From Anaerolineae bacterium (lineage in GTDB: Bacteria > Chloroflexota > Anaerolineae > Promineifilales > Promineifilaceae), in assembly GCA_023384415.1 (NCBI GenBank), contig JAHDWJ010000006.1, forward strand, positions 41,162 through 105,161: a stretch of 64,000 nt of DNA, written 5' to 3'. Below are positions 1 to 7,939 of this stretch, one piece after another. The position numbers and the translations under genes were made by a program. The notes beneath the pieces are model-generated. The model ran no database searches, had not been told where the DNA came from, and saw only the letters and a program-made list of their open reading frames with translations. The number at the start of each line of letters is the position of its first letter. Positions within the stretch are counted from its first letter, which is position 1.

Positions 1-98
1 GGGCGATCCCCGCCGGGCGATCCCCGCTGGGCGATCCCCGCCGGGCGATCCCCGCCGGGCGATCCCCGCCGGGCGATCCTCACCGGGTGATCCCCCAC
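1..98. repeat. 14-bp tandem repeat (minisatellite), seven units
   Basis: Seven consecutive 14-bp units of the form GGGCGATCCCCGCC; the last two (71-84 and 85-98) are degenerate. The array runs off the left edge, so its full length is unknown. The unit length is not a multiple of three and no ORF runs through it, so it is non-coding. It lies immediately 3' of the sugar transferase gene on the minus strand. Units are adjacent without spacers, so this is not a CRISPR array. Confidence 0.95.
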
Positions 99-120
99 AT
101 TACCCACTGCTCACTGCTAC
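98..120. repeat. Heptamer-type repeat (CACTGCT) at gene end
   Basis: Two units of a 7-nt repeat (CCCACTG / CTCACTG). The stop codon of the minus-strand sugar transferase (117-119) lies inside it. The same CACTGCTCACTGC word recurs in the murC and murD insertions and near 51140-51170. Confidence 0.6.
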
Positions 121-1547
121 CCCCCCTGATTATGCAGGACGATTTTTTGCCACACAGTACGAAGTAGAATTTTGATGTCTAGCAGGGGCGACCAGTTTTC
201 GGTATACCAGATGTCATAGCGGGTACGCTCTTCGATAGAGGTATCACCGCGCAGGCCATTCACCTGGGCCCAACCGGTCATGCCCGCTTTTTCCCGGTGG
301 CGTTCCATATAGCGGGGTACTTTTTCCTGGAACTGTTCTACATAGTATGGCTGCTCTGGGCGTGGTCCTACCAGGCTCATTTCTCCTAAAAGGACGTTGA
401 TGAGTTGGGGCATTTCGTCAATGTCAACCCGGCGTAAGAAGCTGCCCAGGCGGGTGCGGCGAGGATCATCTTTGACGGTCCAGCCAGGGCCATGATGTTC
501 GGCATCTGTTCGCATAGAGCGGAATTTGATCATGGGGAACAGTTTGCCATCCAACCCCATCCGCTCCTGGATGAAAAAGACGGGGCCAGGTGATTCTAAT
601 TTGATGGCAATGGCGGTGAGGAGCATAAGTGGGGAGAGGACGATGAGACCAAAGGCGGCTCCGGCTATATCTATGAGCCGTTTGAGCATGAGGCCGTAGC
701 CGCGCATGGAGTAATCACGCACGGTGAGCAGGGGCAGCCCCCCCAGGTCGTCAATGGTGGCTTCTGAGGTAACAAAGGCGAACACGTCGGGGAATACTTT
801 GATGGAGACGCGGCCGCGCTGACACATTGAGATCACCCTGATCACTTCCCGGTGCCCCTTCTCTGGCATGGCAATTATCACCTCATCAATTTGGTGCTGC
901 TCAATCAGTTGGGTTAACTCTTTGGCCTGCCCCAGCACCGGAACCCCGTTAATATCAGGCAGGCCATTTCCCCCATTGGCGGTAACAACCCCCATTAAAA
1001 TATAGCCTAATTGCGGCTGCCATTGAATCCGCTGCATGATAATTTGGGCTACTTCCCCTGTGCCAACGATGAGCAGCCGGTCTTGCCCCAAGCCAAAACG
1101 GCGCAGCCGGGTACGCCCAACCTGGTGGAGAATGCGGACAACCATGATGCCGACAATGGCCAACAGCCAGGCATAAACCAGCATGATGCGGGGAAAATCA
1201 ATCTCAAACAGGCTGCCAGGGGTGTTTTTGAAGATGAGGGAAGCGACGCCGACGGAGATGAGGGTGCCAATGGAGATCGCGGCCGCAATAGAATACAACT
1301 GGTCTACTCGTGAAGGGGCACGAGAAACATAATATTGTCGGTAAATGAAAAGAGCCAATACCAGGCAGGCCACCCATACTCCCAGCAGCCCCAGGTAACG
1401 GCTAAAAGGGATAGTCGTCACTAATTCATTAGGGAAAGGAATTCTGGCCCGCAGTTCATACGCCAGGTAAAAAGCCAGGGTCAGAATGAGGGCATCAAGC
1501 AGTACCAACGTAAACGAAAAGATAGGCCGAAGTTTCTGAGTGGTCAT
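117..1547 (-). CDS. Undecaprenyl-phosphate sugar phosphotransferase (WbaP/WcaJ type)
   Basis: Polyprenyl glycosylphosphotransferase of 476 residues. It starts exopolysaccharide or O-antigen repeat synthesis by moving a sugar 1-phosphate from a nucleotide sugar to undecaprenyl phosphate at the inner membrane. The N-terminal third has four or five hydrophobic helices, followed by a Rossmann-like CoA-binding-type domain around residues 150-260 ([11 protein letters not shown]). The C-terminal catalytic domain starts with [12 protein letters not shown] (about residue 288) and carries the family motifs [22 protein letters not shown] and SLVGPRPE. The ATG start at 1547 agrees with the family. It is divergent from the S41 protease gene. 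The sugar specificity cannot be read from the sequence. Confidence 0.9.
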   Translation of the reverse strand: MTTQKLRPIFSFTLVLLDALILTLAFYLAYELRARIPFPNELVTTIPFSRYLGLLGVWVACLVLALFIYRQYYVSRAPSRVDQLYSIAAAISIGTLISVGVASLIFKNTPGSLFEIDFPRIMLVYAWLLAIVGIMVVRILHQVGRTRLRRFGLGQDRLLIVGTGEVAQIIMQRIQWQPQLGYILMGVVTANGGNGLPDINGVPVLGQAKELTQLIEQHQIDEVIIAMPEKGHREVIRVISMCQRGRVSIKVFPDVFAFVTSEATIDDLGGLPLLTVRDYSMRGYGLMLKRLIDIAGAAFGLIVLSPLMLLTAIAIKLESPGPVFFIQERMGLDGKLFPMIKFRSMRTDAEHHGPGWTVKDDPRRTRLGSFLRRVDIDEMPQLINVLLGEMSLVGPRPEQPYYVEQFQEKVPRYMERHREKAGMTGWAQVNGLRGDTSIEERTRYDIWYTENWSPLLDIKILLRTVWQKIVLHNQGG

Positions 1548-1555
1548 AGAACAAT

Positions 1556-1585
1556 TTGAGCCGAATTTGGCTTACTCGTTATAAT
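1556..1585 (+). promoter_or_regulatory. Putative sigma70-type promoter for the S41 protease
   Basis: TTGAGC (1556-1561), 18-nt spacer, perfect TATAAT (1580-1585) in the 165-bp divergent region; transcription would start near 1592, about 120 nt upstream of the protease ATG. Read by eye only. Confidence 0.5.
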
Positions 1586-1712
1586 CTTTAGGCGGGCATT
1601 TTATCATACCTGCGGGGGAGTTTCGAGTTCTTCACAATCGTGATCATGCTCCCTATAAGGATCGGTATTGTGTTTATGAATAGATGTATGGATTGGGAAT
1701 TTGAGGAGTTGT

Positions 1713-2936
1713 ATGTTACGCGAACGTATTATCCCTGGTTGTAATTTTCTCATGCTTCTGTTTATCGTTTTTGCTGCCGGGTATGGCCTGGGCCAATCCC
1801 GCCTGGCCCCGGTGCAGATATTCCGGGCCGGGTTTAACCAGCAACCACGGGCTACCAATGAACTGTTTGCGCCATTTTGGGAAAGTTGGGACATTATTCA
1901 TTCCTCTTATTTTGATCAACCTGTGGATGATGTGGCCCTGATGGAAGGGGCAATCAATGGGATGCTCCTGGCCTTAGAAGACCAACATACCCGCTACCTG
2001 ACTCCGGAAGAGCAGGCTTATGAAAAGCAGGCGATGAATGGTGAGTTCCAGGGAATTGGGGCCTATGTGGAAGAGGTGGATGGACAGATTGTAATTGTCT
2101 CCCCTATTGAAGGCTCGCCGGCGGAAGCGGCTGGCTTACAACCTGGTGATATTTTACGTCAGGCCAATGGGGTGGATTTAACGGGTATGAGTTCGGACGC
2201 GGCCGCGGGGTTGGTGCGGGGGCCAGCCGGCACCACTGTTACCCTGATTATTGAGCGCAATGGGGAACTGTTGACCTATGACATTGTGCGGGCCACCATC
2301 GAAATTCCCAGTGTACGTGGCGAAATGCTGCCTGATGGGATTGCTTATGTACGGCTAAACCGCTTTGGCGGCCGCACTCCAGCTGAATTAGAAGCTACCC
2401 TGACCGAACTCATGGCCCAATCACCCCAGGGGCTTATTCTCGATTTGCGCCGTAACCCCGGGGGGGGGCTAACTACAGTGATTGAAGTAGCCGATCAATT
2501 TCTAGATAGGGGAGTTGTCTTGATAGAGCGTTTTGGTGATGGGCGGGAAACGATCTATGATTCTAAAAATGGAGGGCTGGCCGAAATGGTGCCGATGGTT
2601 GTATTGATAGACGAAGGCAGTGCCAGCGCGTCTGAGGTGTTAGCTGGGGCTTTGCGGGATCGCGGCCGCGCCATTCTCATTGGCCAGACCACCTTTGGCA
2701 AGGGAACGGTGCAAACATGGCGGCAGTTGAGCAATCAGGGGGGCATTCGCCTGACCATTGCCCGTTGGCTTACCCCCAATGAGGTTTGGGTCAATGCTGA
2801 TCCACTCCAGCCTGATTATTTTATTACCCTGGCTGAAGAAGCCACCATCGGTGGTGAAGGGGATAACCAACTCCAGGCGGCTGTAGATTATTTGCTGGGG
2901 AAAGCGGTGCAGGGTGAAGAAGCTGGGGACAATTGA
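1713..2936 (+). CDS. S41 family C-terminal processing peptidase (CtpA/CtpB type)
   Basis: Membrane-anchored serine protease of 407 residues that trims or degrades extracytoplasmic proteins from their C termini. An N-terminal hydrophobic anchor is followed by a PDZ domain around residues 85-165 (GIGAYVEEVDG, SPAEAAGLQPGDIL) and the S41 core. The catalytic Ser lies in GSASASE (about residues 301-307) and the Lys in FGKGTVQ (about 330). The frame opens at a TTG at 1701, but a GAGGAG ribosome-binding site at 1703-1708 sits 4 nt before the ATG at 1713, so that start is chosen. The stop is followed after 14 bp by the convergent rlmN end. Substrate unknown. Confidence 0.92.
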   Translation: MLRERIIPGCNFLMLLFIVFAAGYGLGQSRLAPVQIFRAGFNQQPRATNELFAPFWESWDIIHSSYFDQPVDDVALMEGAINGMLLALEDQHTRYLTPEEQAYEKQAMNGEFQGIGAYVEEVDGQIVIVSPIEGSPAEAAGLQPGDILRQANGVDLTGMSSDAAAGLVRGPAGTTVTLIIERNGELLTYDIVRATIEIPSVRGEMLPDGIAYVRLNRFGGRTPAELEATLTELMAQSPQGLILDLRRNPGGGLTTVIEVADQFLDRGVVLIERFGDGRETIYDSKNGGLAEMVPMVVLIDEGSASASEVLAGALRDRGRAILIGQTTFGKGTVQTWRQLSNQGGIRLTIARWLTPNEVWVNADPLQPDYFITLAEEATIGGEGDNQLQAAVDYLLGKAVQGEEAGDN

Positions 2937-2950
2937 GGGGAACTCAAACC

Positions 2951-4045
2951 TCACGTCTCATTTTTCACTTCGGCACGCAGTTGGCCGCAGCCAGCGTTGA
3001 TTTCGATACCCCGCCGCTGGCGCACGGTGCTGGGCAGGCCGTATTGGCTGAGGATTTGCTGAAACTGCTTGATCGCGGCCGCGTCGCTTGGCCGCCCCCC
3101 ATACCCCGCTGTAGGGTTGAGGGGGATCAGATTTATGTGAGCCTTGAGCGTTTGCAACAGCCGCCCCACCGCGTGGGCCTGCTCTGGGGTGTCATTCTTG
3201 CCCTCAATTAACGCCCACTCAAAGAAAATTCGTCTCCCCCGTTTATTGACATAATAATGACAGGCTTCGATTAGCTCGGCCAGCGGCCATTTTTTAGCAG
3301 GGGGAACCAGGGCGGTCCGTTCGGCGTCGGTGGCAGCATGTAAGCTGACCGCCAGGTGAAACGGGTGCCCTTCATCGGCCAGCCGCCGAATGCCGGGAAT
3401 GACCCCGACGGTGCTAAGGGTGATATGGCGGGGAGCTAAAGCTATCCCTTTGTGATCCATCAGGATTTCCAGGGCGGTCATGGTGTGGTCGTAATTATGC
3501 AGTGGTTCGCCCATGCCCATCAAAACGATATTGCGTAAGGTTTTCCCCTCTGCCTGGAGAACACGTTGGGCGTGGATGACCTGGGCCACGATTTCACCGG
3601 GGGTGAGGTGGCGCATAAACCCCATCTGCCCGGTGGCGCAGAAAACGCACCCCATAGCACAGCCGGCCTGGGTGCTGATGCAGGCGGTGATGCGGCCGCG
3701 ATATGGCATAAGCACTGTTTCGATCAACTGCCCATCGGCCAGGCGGAGCAGATATTTGCGGGTGCCGTCCTGGCTGGATGTTTGTTTAGCTATCGGGAGA
3801 GGGGTGAGATGGGACGCGGCCGCGAGCTTTTGTCGTAACTCATCCCGCAGGTTGGCCATCTCGGCCATGGTGGGGGCCATCTGCTGGTACAAAGCTGACC
3901 AGACCAGGCTGGCATGGTAATCACTGTAGCCCCAGCCAGCCAGCAGTTCTCCCAATTGGGCACGGTTCAGGTCATAAAGATAAAGAGAGGGGGCAGACAG
4001 CCCGATGTCGGTACGCATGGTGGTATTGATACCAACATCGGGCAT
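2951..4045 (-). CDS. rlmN: 23S rRNA (adenine-C2)-methyltransferase RlmN
   Basis: Radical-SAM methyltransferase that methylates C2 of A2503 in 23S rRNA (and A37 of some tRNAs). The radical SAM cluster motif is visible as CAMGCVFC. The mechanistic second Cys lies near the C terminus in NAGCGQLRAE. GMGEPLHNYD and the SLHAATDAERTALVP segment are typical of the family. The frame reaches a TTG at 4054; the ATG at 4045 is preferred (364 residues), and an ATG at 4018 is also possible because no ribosome-binding site decides. The gene is convergent with the S41 protease. Confidence 0.93.
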   Translation of the reverse strand: MPDVGINTTMRTDIGLSAPSLYLYDLNRAQLGELLAGWGYSDYHASLVWSALYQQMAPTMAEMANLRDELRQKLAAASHLTPLPIAKQTSSQDGTRKYLLRLADGQLIETVLMPYRGRITACISTQAGCAMGCVFCATGQMGFMRHLTPGEIVAQVIHAQRVLQAEGKTLRNIVLMGMGEPLHNYDHTMTALEILMDHKGIALAPRHITLSTVGVIPGIRRLADEGHPFHLAVSLHAATDAERTALVPPAKKWPLAELIEACHYYVNKRGRRIFFEWALIEGKNDTPEQAHAVGRLLQTLKAHINLIPLNPTAGYGGRPSDAAAIKQFQQILSQYGLPSTVRQRRGIEINAGCGQLRAEVKNET

Positions 4046-4066
4046 TTGGGGCAAGCAAAATAATCC

Positions 4067-4140
4067 GCAGATTAGCCCAGATTGTGGGGATTAGACTGGA
4101 AGAAATCTGCGCTAATCTGTGAAATCTGCGGATAAAAACC
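4067..4140. repeat. Intergenic dyad repeat, AATCTGCGG family
   Basis: CCGCAGATTAGC on the left and GCTAATCTG plus AATCTGCGG on the right form an imperfect hairpin between rlmN and the CAP-protein gene. The element belongs to the ATCTGTGG-type dyad family also seen near 15220, 15707, 25711 and 63457. Confidence 0.6.
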
Positions 4141-4151
4141 AGGTTTTGGAC

Positions 4152-5195
4152 CTACCGAATCTCATAAACCACATCCTCTTCACCTGCTTCTTCATGGATG
4201 GTGACCGGGGAAGCGACGGTGGTAAAGGTCCAGGTGTAGGTATTGCCATTGGTGGTGATGCTGGCAGTGTATGATTGCCCTACCTGGAGCGGCTGCTGCG
4301 GCATCATCACAATAGCATCCCGGCCGTTCAGAACTGAGCGGCCCAGGGATTGCCCGGATGGGTTGCCGGGAAAGCTATAAGTGGTCTCATCATAAACGCA
4401 AACATTGACCGGCTGCCCTTGCCGGGTGAGGCTGTAGGCGGTCACATTGGGGGTGACGTTGCCAGGGCCAAGTTGTAAGATGATGGGGCCGCCAGTGGGC
4501 AGAGAGTAGCCACAACCGGCTACTGGATCAGGGTATTCACCCCCCCCATAGCTGAGGAGCCACAACTGCCCCCCGTTTTTGGGGTAATAGACAGGGAAGG
4601 TAACGCCACCAGGGACACCGCCGCGGCCGCGCAGCACATCCAGGGTTGCCCCTGATTTCCAGGTGCCAATGTTTTCATGGTAATGGCCAAAGCCGGTAGT
4701 GTGTAATTTGGGGTCAATGATGCCGACGGCATGGAATGGCCCCACCATCCACAGGTTAATCGCGCTGTAATCGGTCGCGGAGACGGAACTACTGACGGCT
4801 ACATTGCCATTTTGCGCGGCCGTGTGCCCTTCTGGCGTATACCAGGGATTATTCGGGTCTTGGGAGTGGGTGATCACATCATTTTTAACCATATACCGGC
4901 CATGCTGCCATCCCCCGTTTGACCAACTGCTGTTCTCTACCACCAGGGGAATATTCGCCTGTACCCGGAACATATTGACATAAGATAACCAGGGGGGAGA
5001 AGAAGGGGGTGGGGTAGCCGTTGGCGTGGCCGTGGCGGCTGGGTTAAAGGCAACCGGCAAATAAGCATGGGGGGTCAGGTTATCTGGCCCCGCCTGTAAG
5101 GCCCCAGAGCTGCCATCAGGCAGTAGGGCAGCCAGGAAAAGCCAACCCAATAAAAGGACGAGCAAAACAGCCAAAAACGGGCGTACAACTTTCAT
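4152..5195 (-). CDS. Secreted CAP (SCP/PR1-like) domain protein
   Basis: Protein of 347 residues with an N-terminal signal peptide or anchor (about residues 5-25, rich in Leu/Val), a short Thr/Pro linker and a CAP domain (YVNMFR, VENSSWSNGGWQHGRYM, THSQDPNNPWYTPEG, IDPKLHTTGFGHY). A C-terminal part of about 130 residues has a YTASITTNGNTYTWTFTTV segment like a bacterial Ig/CARDB-type beta domain. The ATG at 5195 is chosen because an AAGGAG site (5204-5209) sits 8 nt upstream; an in-frame TTG at 5201 is too close. CAP proteins in bacteria are extracytoplasmic and mostly of unknown role. Confidence 0.8.
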   Translation of the reverse strand: MKVVRPFLAVLLVLLLGWLFLAALLPDGSSGALQAGPDNLTPHAYLPVAFNPAATATPTATPPPSSPPWLSYVNMFRVQANIPLVVENSSWSNGGWQHGRYMVKNDVITHSQDPNNPWYTPEGHTAAQNGNVAVSSSVSATDYSAINLWMVGPFHAVGIIDPKLHTTGFGHYHENIGTWKSGATLDVLRGRGGVPGGVTFPVYYPKNGGQLWLLSYGGGEYPDPVAGCGYSLPTGGPIILQLGPGNVTPNVTAYSLTRQGQPVNVCVYDETTYSFPGNPSGQSLGRSVLNGRDAIVMMPQQPLQVGQSYTASITTNGNTYTWTFTTVASPVTIHEEAGEEDVVYEIR

Positions 5196-5220
5196 AAACA
5201 ACTCTCCTTGCTAGAGTGGG

Positions 5221-5297
5221 GTGTAACTAACAGGCCGATTGCCTGAGCGGTCGAAGGCAGTGGCTGGGTTTTGACAAGCTCAACCTTCGACACCATT
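5221..5297. repeat. Intergenic dyad element (GTCGAAGG / CCTTCGAC)
   Basis: GGTCGAAGG at about 5248 and CCTTCGACACC at about 5283 are inverted around a short purine/pyrimidine spacer with GACAAGCTCAACC. It lies upstream of the CAP gene and has no ORF. Repeats of this type are common in environmental bacterial genomes. It is not an obvious terminator because no T tract follows. Confidence 0.45.
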
Positions 5298-5342
5298 AGC
5301 AGTTACAGTAAGACGAGTAATAACCATGAAAGATTGTACAAT

Positions 5343-5380
5343 AAAAATCACCGGTCATACCTTAATGACCGGTGACTTTT
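5343..5380. terminator. Bidirectional intrinsic terminator
   Basis: Stem AAAAATCACCGGTCAT / ATGACCGGTGACTTTT with a 6-nt loop (5359-5364). One mismatch, A tract on the left and T tract on the right, so it can stop transcription from both sides. It follows the decayed Uma2 reading frame on the minus strand. Confidence 0.85.
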
Positions 5381-5384
5381 GTCC

Positions 5385-5678
5385 TTATGAAGGATGAAGG
5401 GCAAATTTTCTGGTTGCCCCCCAAAAATGGGCTGGCGCTCCATTTAGTTGTTCTGAGGTTAATAAATGGAACCGTTCCCGGCTGACAAACAAAATATCTG
5501 GCTCCCGGCTTGGCCCACCAGGCCATAACGTCACTTCAAAGGGAGCGATAATGATTTGTCCCAAAGCAAATAGATCAACATAGCTGCCTAATAATTTTGT
5601 AGGGGTATTTAATGAGATAGGTGGGCAGACAGGGTTGGGTGAAAGGTGATACGTGAGGTCTCTCTGCTCACGTATCAC
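5385..5678 (-). pseudogene. Uma2-family (DUF820) nuclease fragment
   Basis: The 97-residue frame carries the middle of a Uma2/DUF820 restriction-endonuclease-like protein: YVDLFALGQIIIAPFEVTLW, then REPDILFVSRERFHLL. The family normally continues from the REPDI motif into a conserved valine-glutamate core with the second half of the PD-(D/E)xK site. Here it breaks into unrelated residues and stops at 5385. The N-terminal part is also absent; upstream sequence (5639-5685) is a perfect hairpin. I read this as a decayed gene. An intact relative lies at 42683-43438. Confidence 0.7.
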
Positions 5679-5685
5679 CTTTCAC
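5639..5685. terminator. Perfect 19-bp hairpin at the end of the FGE-like gene
   Basis: GTGAAAGGTGATACGTGAG (5639-5657) and its exact reverse complement (5667-5685) flank a 9-nt loop. The right arm overlaps the stop codon of the FGE-like gene (5682-5684). There is no clear T tract, so it may be a repeat element (GTGATACGTGA recurs near 44490 and 51100) that also acts as a 3' stabiliser or terminator. Confidence 0.65.
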
Positions 5686-6428
5686 GCCTCAACCAAGACA
5701 CAGCGAAAACCTACTGTCACCTGATGGCGCACGGTGGGCAGCAGGCGGGTGTTCGGATCACGAGAGCTGCGGTTAGCGGCCCGCAGGCTCATCAGGCTGT
5801 CACTACTCCAACAGCCCCCACGCAGCAGCCGGGGTTCTTCTTCGGCCGGTTCGGTTGTGCCCGTTTGCCAGCCCGTCAGGCACCATTCCCAAACGTTACC
5901 GCAGAGGTCCATCACCCCATAAGGGCTGGCCCCGGCGGGATATTGCCCGACGGGGGTCGTTTCGTCTACATGGCGATTCCAGTTGCATAAATCGGCTGTG
6001 GGGTCGCTGTTCCCCCAGGGGTACAACCGTTGATCCTCTCCCTGGGCGGCTCGCTGCCACTGCTGCTCGGTGGGCAGGGTGATCTGTTGGCCGGTGAGAG
6101 CGGCTAACCAACGGCTGTAGGCCATGGCTTCATACCAGGAGATGCCAACAACCGGGTAATCGGGTTGGTTCCATTCCCGGTTGTGCCAATGATGGGGTTC
6201 GGTCCAGCCCCCTTTTTCTTTGTAGGCCCAGCCGAGATCGTCCCACCAGGCACGGGTTTGGTAGCCCGCGGCCGCGACAAACTGCCCATACGCCTCATTC
6301 GTTACCGGGAATCGGCTAATGGCAAAGGCCGGCACCGCAAATGGAGCCGCCTGGGCCAGATACCCCCCTTCATTTAAGATGACGGATCCCGCAGGAACCC
6401 ACTGCCAGAGATGATGTTTTGGGTGCAT
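5682..6428 (-). CDS. Formylglycine-generating-enzyme-like (SUMF1/PvdO) domain protein
   Basis: Protein of 248 residues made almost entirely of the FGE-sulfatase (C-type-lectin-like) fold: ISRFPVTNEAYGQFV, YPVVGISWYEAMAYSRWL, LPTEQQWQRAAQG, YPWGN, PYGVMDLCGNVWEWCLTGW, RLLRGGCW and VGFRCV at the end. Members include the enzyme that converts sulfatase Cys to formylglycine, EgtB-like enzymes and many of unknown function; no sulfatase gene is nearby, so the substrate is open. Start ATG at 6428 with an AGGAGA site 8-9 nt upstream. No signal peptide is visible. Confidence 0.82.
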   Translation of the reverse strand: MHPKHHLWQWVPAGSVILNEGGYLAQAAPFAVPAFAISRFPVTNEAYGQFVAAAGYQTRAWWDDLGWAYKEKGGWTEPHHWHNREWNQPDYPVVGISWYEAMAYSRWLAALTGQQITLPTEQQWQRAAQGEDQRLYPWGNSDPTADLCNWNRHVDETTPVGQYPAGASPYGVMDLCGNVWEWCLTGWQTGTTEPAEEEPRLLRGGCWSSDSLMSLRAANRSSRDPNTRLLPTVRHQVTVGFRCVLVEA

Positions 6429-6480
6429 ATTGCCTGTCTCCTGGGGCGTATGGCTGTACGCCCCTACTGGTTAAAATAAA

Positions 6481-6515
6481 AAACCCTTCATGGTCTTGGC
6501 GCATGAAGGGTTTTT
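6481..6515. terminator. Bidirectional intrinsic terminator
   Basis: Perfect 12-bp stem (AAACCCTTCATG / CATGAAGGGTTT) with a 9-nt loop and A/T tracts on both sides. On the minus strand it ends the 6543-6845 gene, 30 bp after its stop. Confidence 0.9.
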
Positions 6516-6542
6516 CGTGGTATGTTGGGTAAAGCGGGTTTT

Positions 6543-6845
6543 TTAGAACAGCCCCCAATCGCCACCGGCCCCTTCCTCCATCATCGAGGGGTCCCATAGC
6601 TCACGACCAATCTCAACCGTCATCGGGCCGCCGAGGGCCTGGGTACCGACACGGCGTACCTGGTCTACCAACTGCGGCCCATACGGGCAGAATGGGGTGG
6701 TCATAATCATGGTAATATTGCCGGTATTGTCCTCGTTGACCATGATTTCCCGAATCAACCCTAACTCGACGACATTCAAGCCAATTTCCGGGTCAATGAC
6801 TGCCCGGAGTGATTCTTTGATTTCTTCTTCTTTGGTTGCGATCAT
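6543..6845 (-). CDS. MIP18/SufT-family (DUF59) Fe-S assembly factor
   Basis: Protein of 100 residues with the DUF59 core: ESLRAVIDPEIGLNVVELGLI at the N terminus and TTPFCPYGPQLVDQV with the conserved Cys in the middle. Members (SufT, PaaD-like) assist maturation of iron-sulfur proteins. An acidic, glycine-rich tail ends in DWGLF. ATG at 6845 with an AAGGA site in front. It lies next to the SufR-like repressor and the suf cluster, which supports an Fe-S role. It has its own terminator (6481-6515). Confidence 0.85.
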   Translation of the reverse strand: MIATKEEEIKESLRAVIDPEIGLNVVELGLIREIMVNEDNTGNITMIMTTPFCPYGPQLVDQVRRVGTQALGGPMTVEIGRELWDPSMMEEGAGGDWGLF

Positions 6846-6885
6846 AATGTCCTTCTCAATTGTAACTACTAAAGTTCAGAAGAAT

Positions 6886-6958
6886 TTCACCGCGAAGATG
6901 CCAAGATCACTAAGAATTTCTTGAGCGTCTTTGTGTTCTTCGCGTCTTTGTGGTGAAT
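6886..6958. repeat. Intergenic dyad repeat, CACCGCGAAGA family
   Basis: TTCACCGCGAAGATGCCAAG on the left and CTTCGCGTCTTTGTGGTGAA on the right form an imperfect inverted repeat of 73 bp. Related elements occur at 28937-29002 and about 56217-56285. Non-coding; separates the sufR-like gene from the DUF59 gene. Confidence 0.65.
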
Positions 6959-6965
6959 ATTTACT

Positions 6966-7601
6966 TCAATTTTGGGTTACGGTAAATTGGCAGCAGCTAT
7001 CACCGGCCAGCATACAGCTATGTTGTTTGACATTGTTGCCCAGGACGGCAATGATGAGGTTGGTGTCCAGGCTGCACACTTCTCGATGTTCCTGCCCAAC
7101 GGCGGTGTAGGGGCAGCTGTATTCGATGAGGTGGTATTGATCCCCTTCTTTTTCCCAACGGGCCAAAAACCCTTCTTTGCCCAGCAAGGTCACTAGATAA
7201 TCCAGCTTTTGCTCAAACCCCATGTTGTCTAAAAGGGGCTGCTGCTCAGAGACCATGCGCCGCACTACGCCAACAAAAATATCGTTGACCACTTCAACGG
7301 GGAAGCGGGCTTTGAGTTCATCAAGCAGGCGGGTGCTAAGGCGAGCGTATTTGTGGGGAAACAGTTCGTGCCCTTTTTCGGTGAGGGTGTAGACGTAATA
7401 AGGCCGGCCAACTTTGCGCCGGACGCTGCGGGAGGTAAGGATAGCTTCCGCCTGGAGGGAGTTGAGGTGATGGCGCACGGTGACAGGGGAGACCCCGGCC
7501 GCGGCCGCTAGCTCTTCTACCGTCGCCTCGTTTGTTTCCTTAATGGCGTGTAAAATGATGTCCCGCGTTTGTTGTTTGTCGTTGTCACCCACTATTACCA
7601 C
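6966..7601 (-). CDS. sufR: SufR-like Fe-S-sensing transcriptional repressor
   Basis: Protein of 211 residues. The N terminus is a winged helix: EATVEELAAAAGVSPVTVRHHLNSL (helix-turn-helix, about residues 24-48) and VGRPYYVYTLTEKG (wing). The C-terminal part has clustered cysteines (EYSCPYTAVG, REVCSLDTN, HSCMLAGDSCC), as expected for SufR, which binds a [4Fe-4S] cluster and represses suf genes. GTG start at 7601 with GGGAGA about 7 nt upstream. It is divergent from sufC with a 338-bp shared control region. The assignment rests on the domain pattern plus location. Confidence 0.82.
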   Translation of the reverse strand: MVIVGDNDKQQTRDIILHAIKETNEATVEELAAAAGVSPVTVRHHLNSLQAEAILTSRSVRRKVGRPYYVYTLTEKGHELFPHKYARLSTRLLDELKARFPVEVVNDIFVGVVRRMVSEQQPLLDNMGFEQKLDYLVTLLGKEGFLARWEKEGDQYHLIEYSCPYTAVGQEHREVCSLDTNLIIAVLGNNVKQHSCMLAGDSCCQFTVTQN

Positions 7602-7711
7602 GTTATAATCTCCCTACGTATAGCGTCACTGTTCCTCGTTACCCCATACGAATTTTACCCCTACGATTATAAACAGCTTCCCCCCCTAAGTCAATTCTTG
7701 CTATTTTTATC

Positions 7712-7756
7712 ATATTTATCATAAATATTGACGCTTCTCAGAGCGTGTGCTATACT
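7712..7756 (+). promoter_or_regulatory. suf promoter with abutting 17-bp dyad (candidate SufR operator)
   Basis: TTGACG (7728-7733), exactly 17 nt, TATACT (7751-7756): a good sigma70-type promoter pointing into sufCBD. A perfect dyad ATATTTAT-C-ATAAATAT (7712-7728) overlaps the first base of the -35 box, where a repressor would compete with polymerase. It differs from the CAAC-N6-GTTG operator known for cyanobacterial SufR, so the link to SufR is inference. Confidence 0.7.
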
Positions 7757-7888
7757 CGTGCCAGATTTCACAACTGGAGCCATTTAACAACCAACCAGCT
7801 TGAACAAAATTGAGCAACGCGGCCGCGTCCCGGTCCCTGGTGACTGTCATTCAACTTGTTTAGGGAACGCGGCTTTAAGGGGATGAAG

Positions 7889-7916
7889 TTCATAATTCAT
7901 CCTTCATAATTCATCA
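7889..7916. repeat. Two 14-bp repeats (TTCATAATTCATCC) in the suf leader
   Basis: TTCATAATTCATCC at 7889-7902 and TTCATAATTCATCA at 7903-7916, directly before the sufC ribosome-binding site (GAAGGAG, 7921-7927). Each unit is itself a pair of 7-mers. A GCGGCCGC copy lies further upstream in the same leader (7819). Confidence 0.75.
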
Positions 7917-7939
7917 TTCTCGAAGGAGTCTTTTAACCA

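Noticed and set aside
1..98. CRISPR array
   Set aside because: Units are 14 bp, contiguous and without unique spacers.
5385..5678. Intact small gene
   Set aside because: Only the middle of the Uma2 family is recognisable; both ends are lost.
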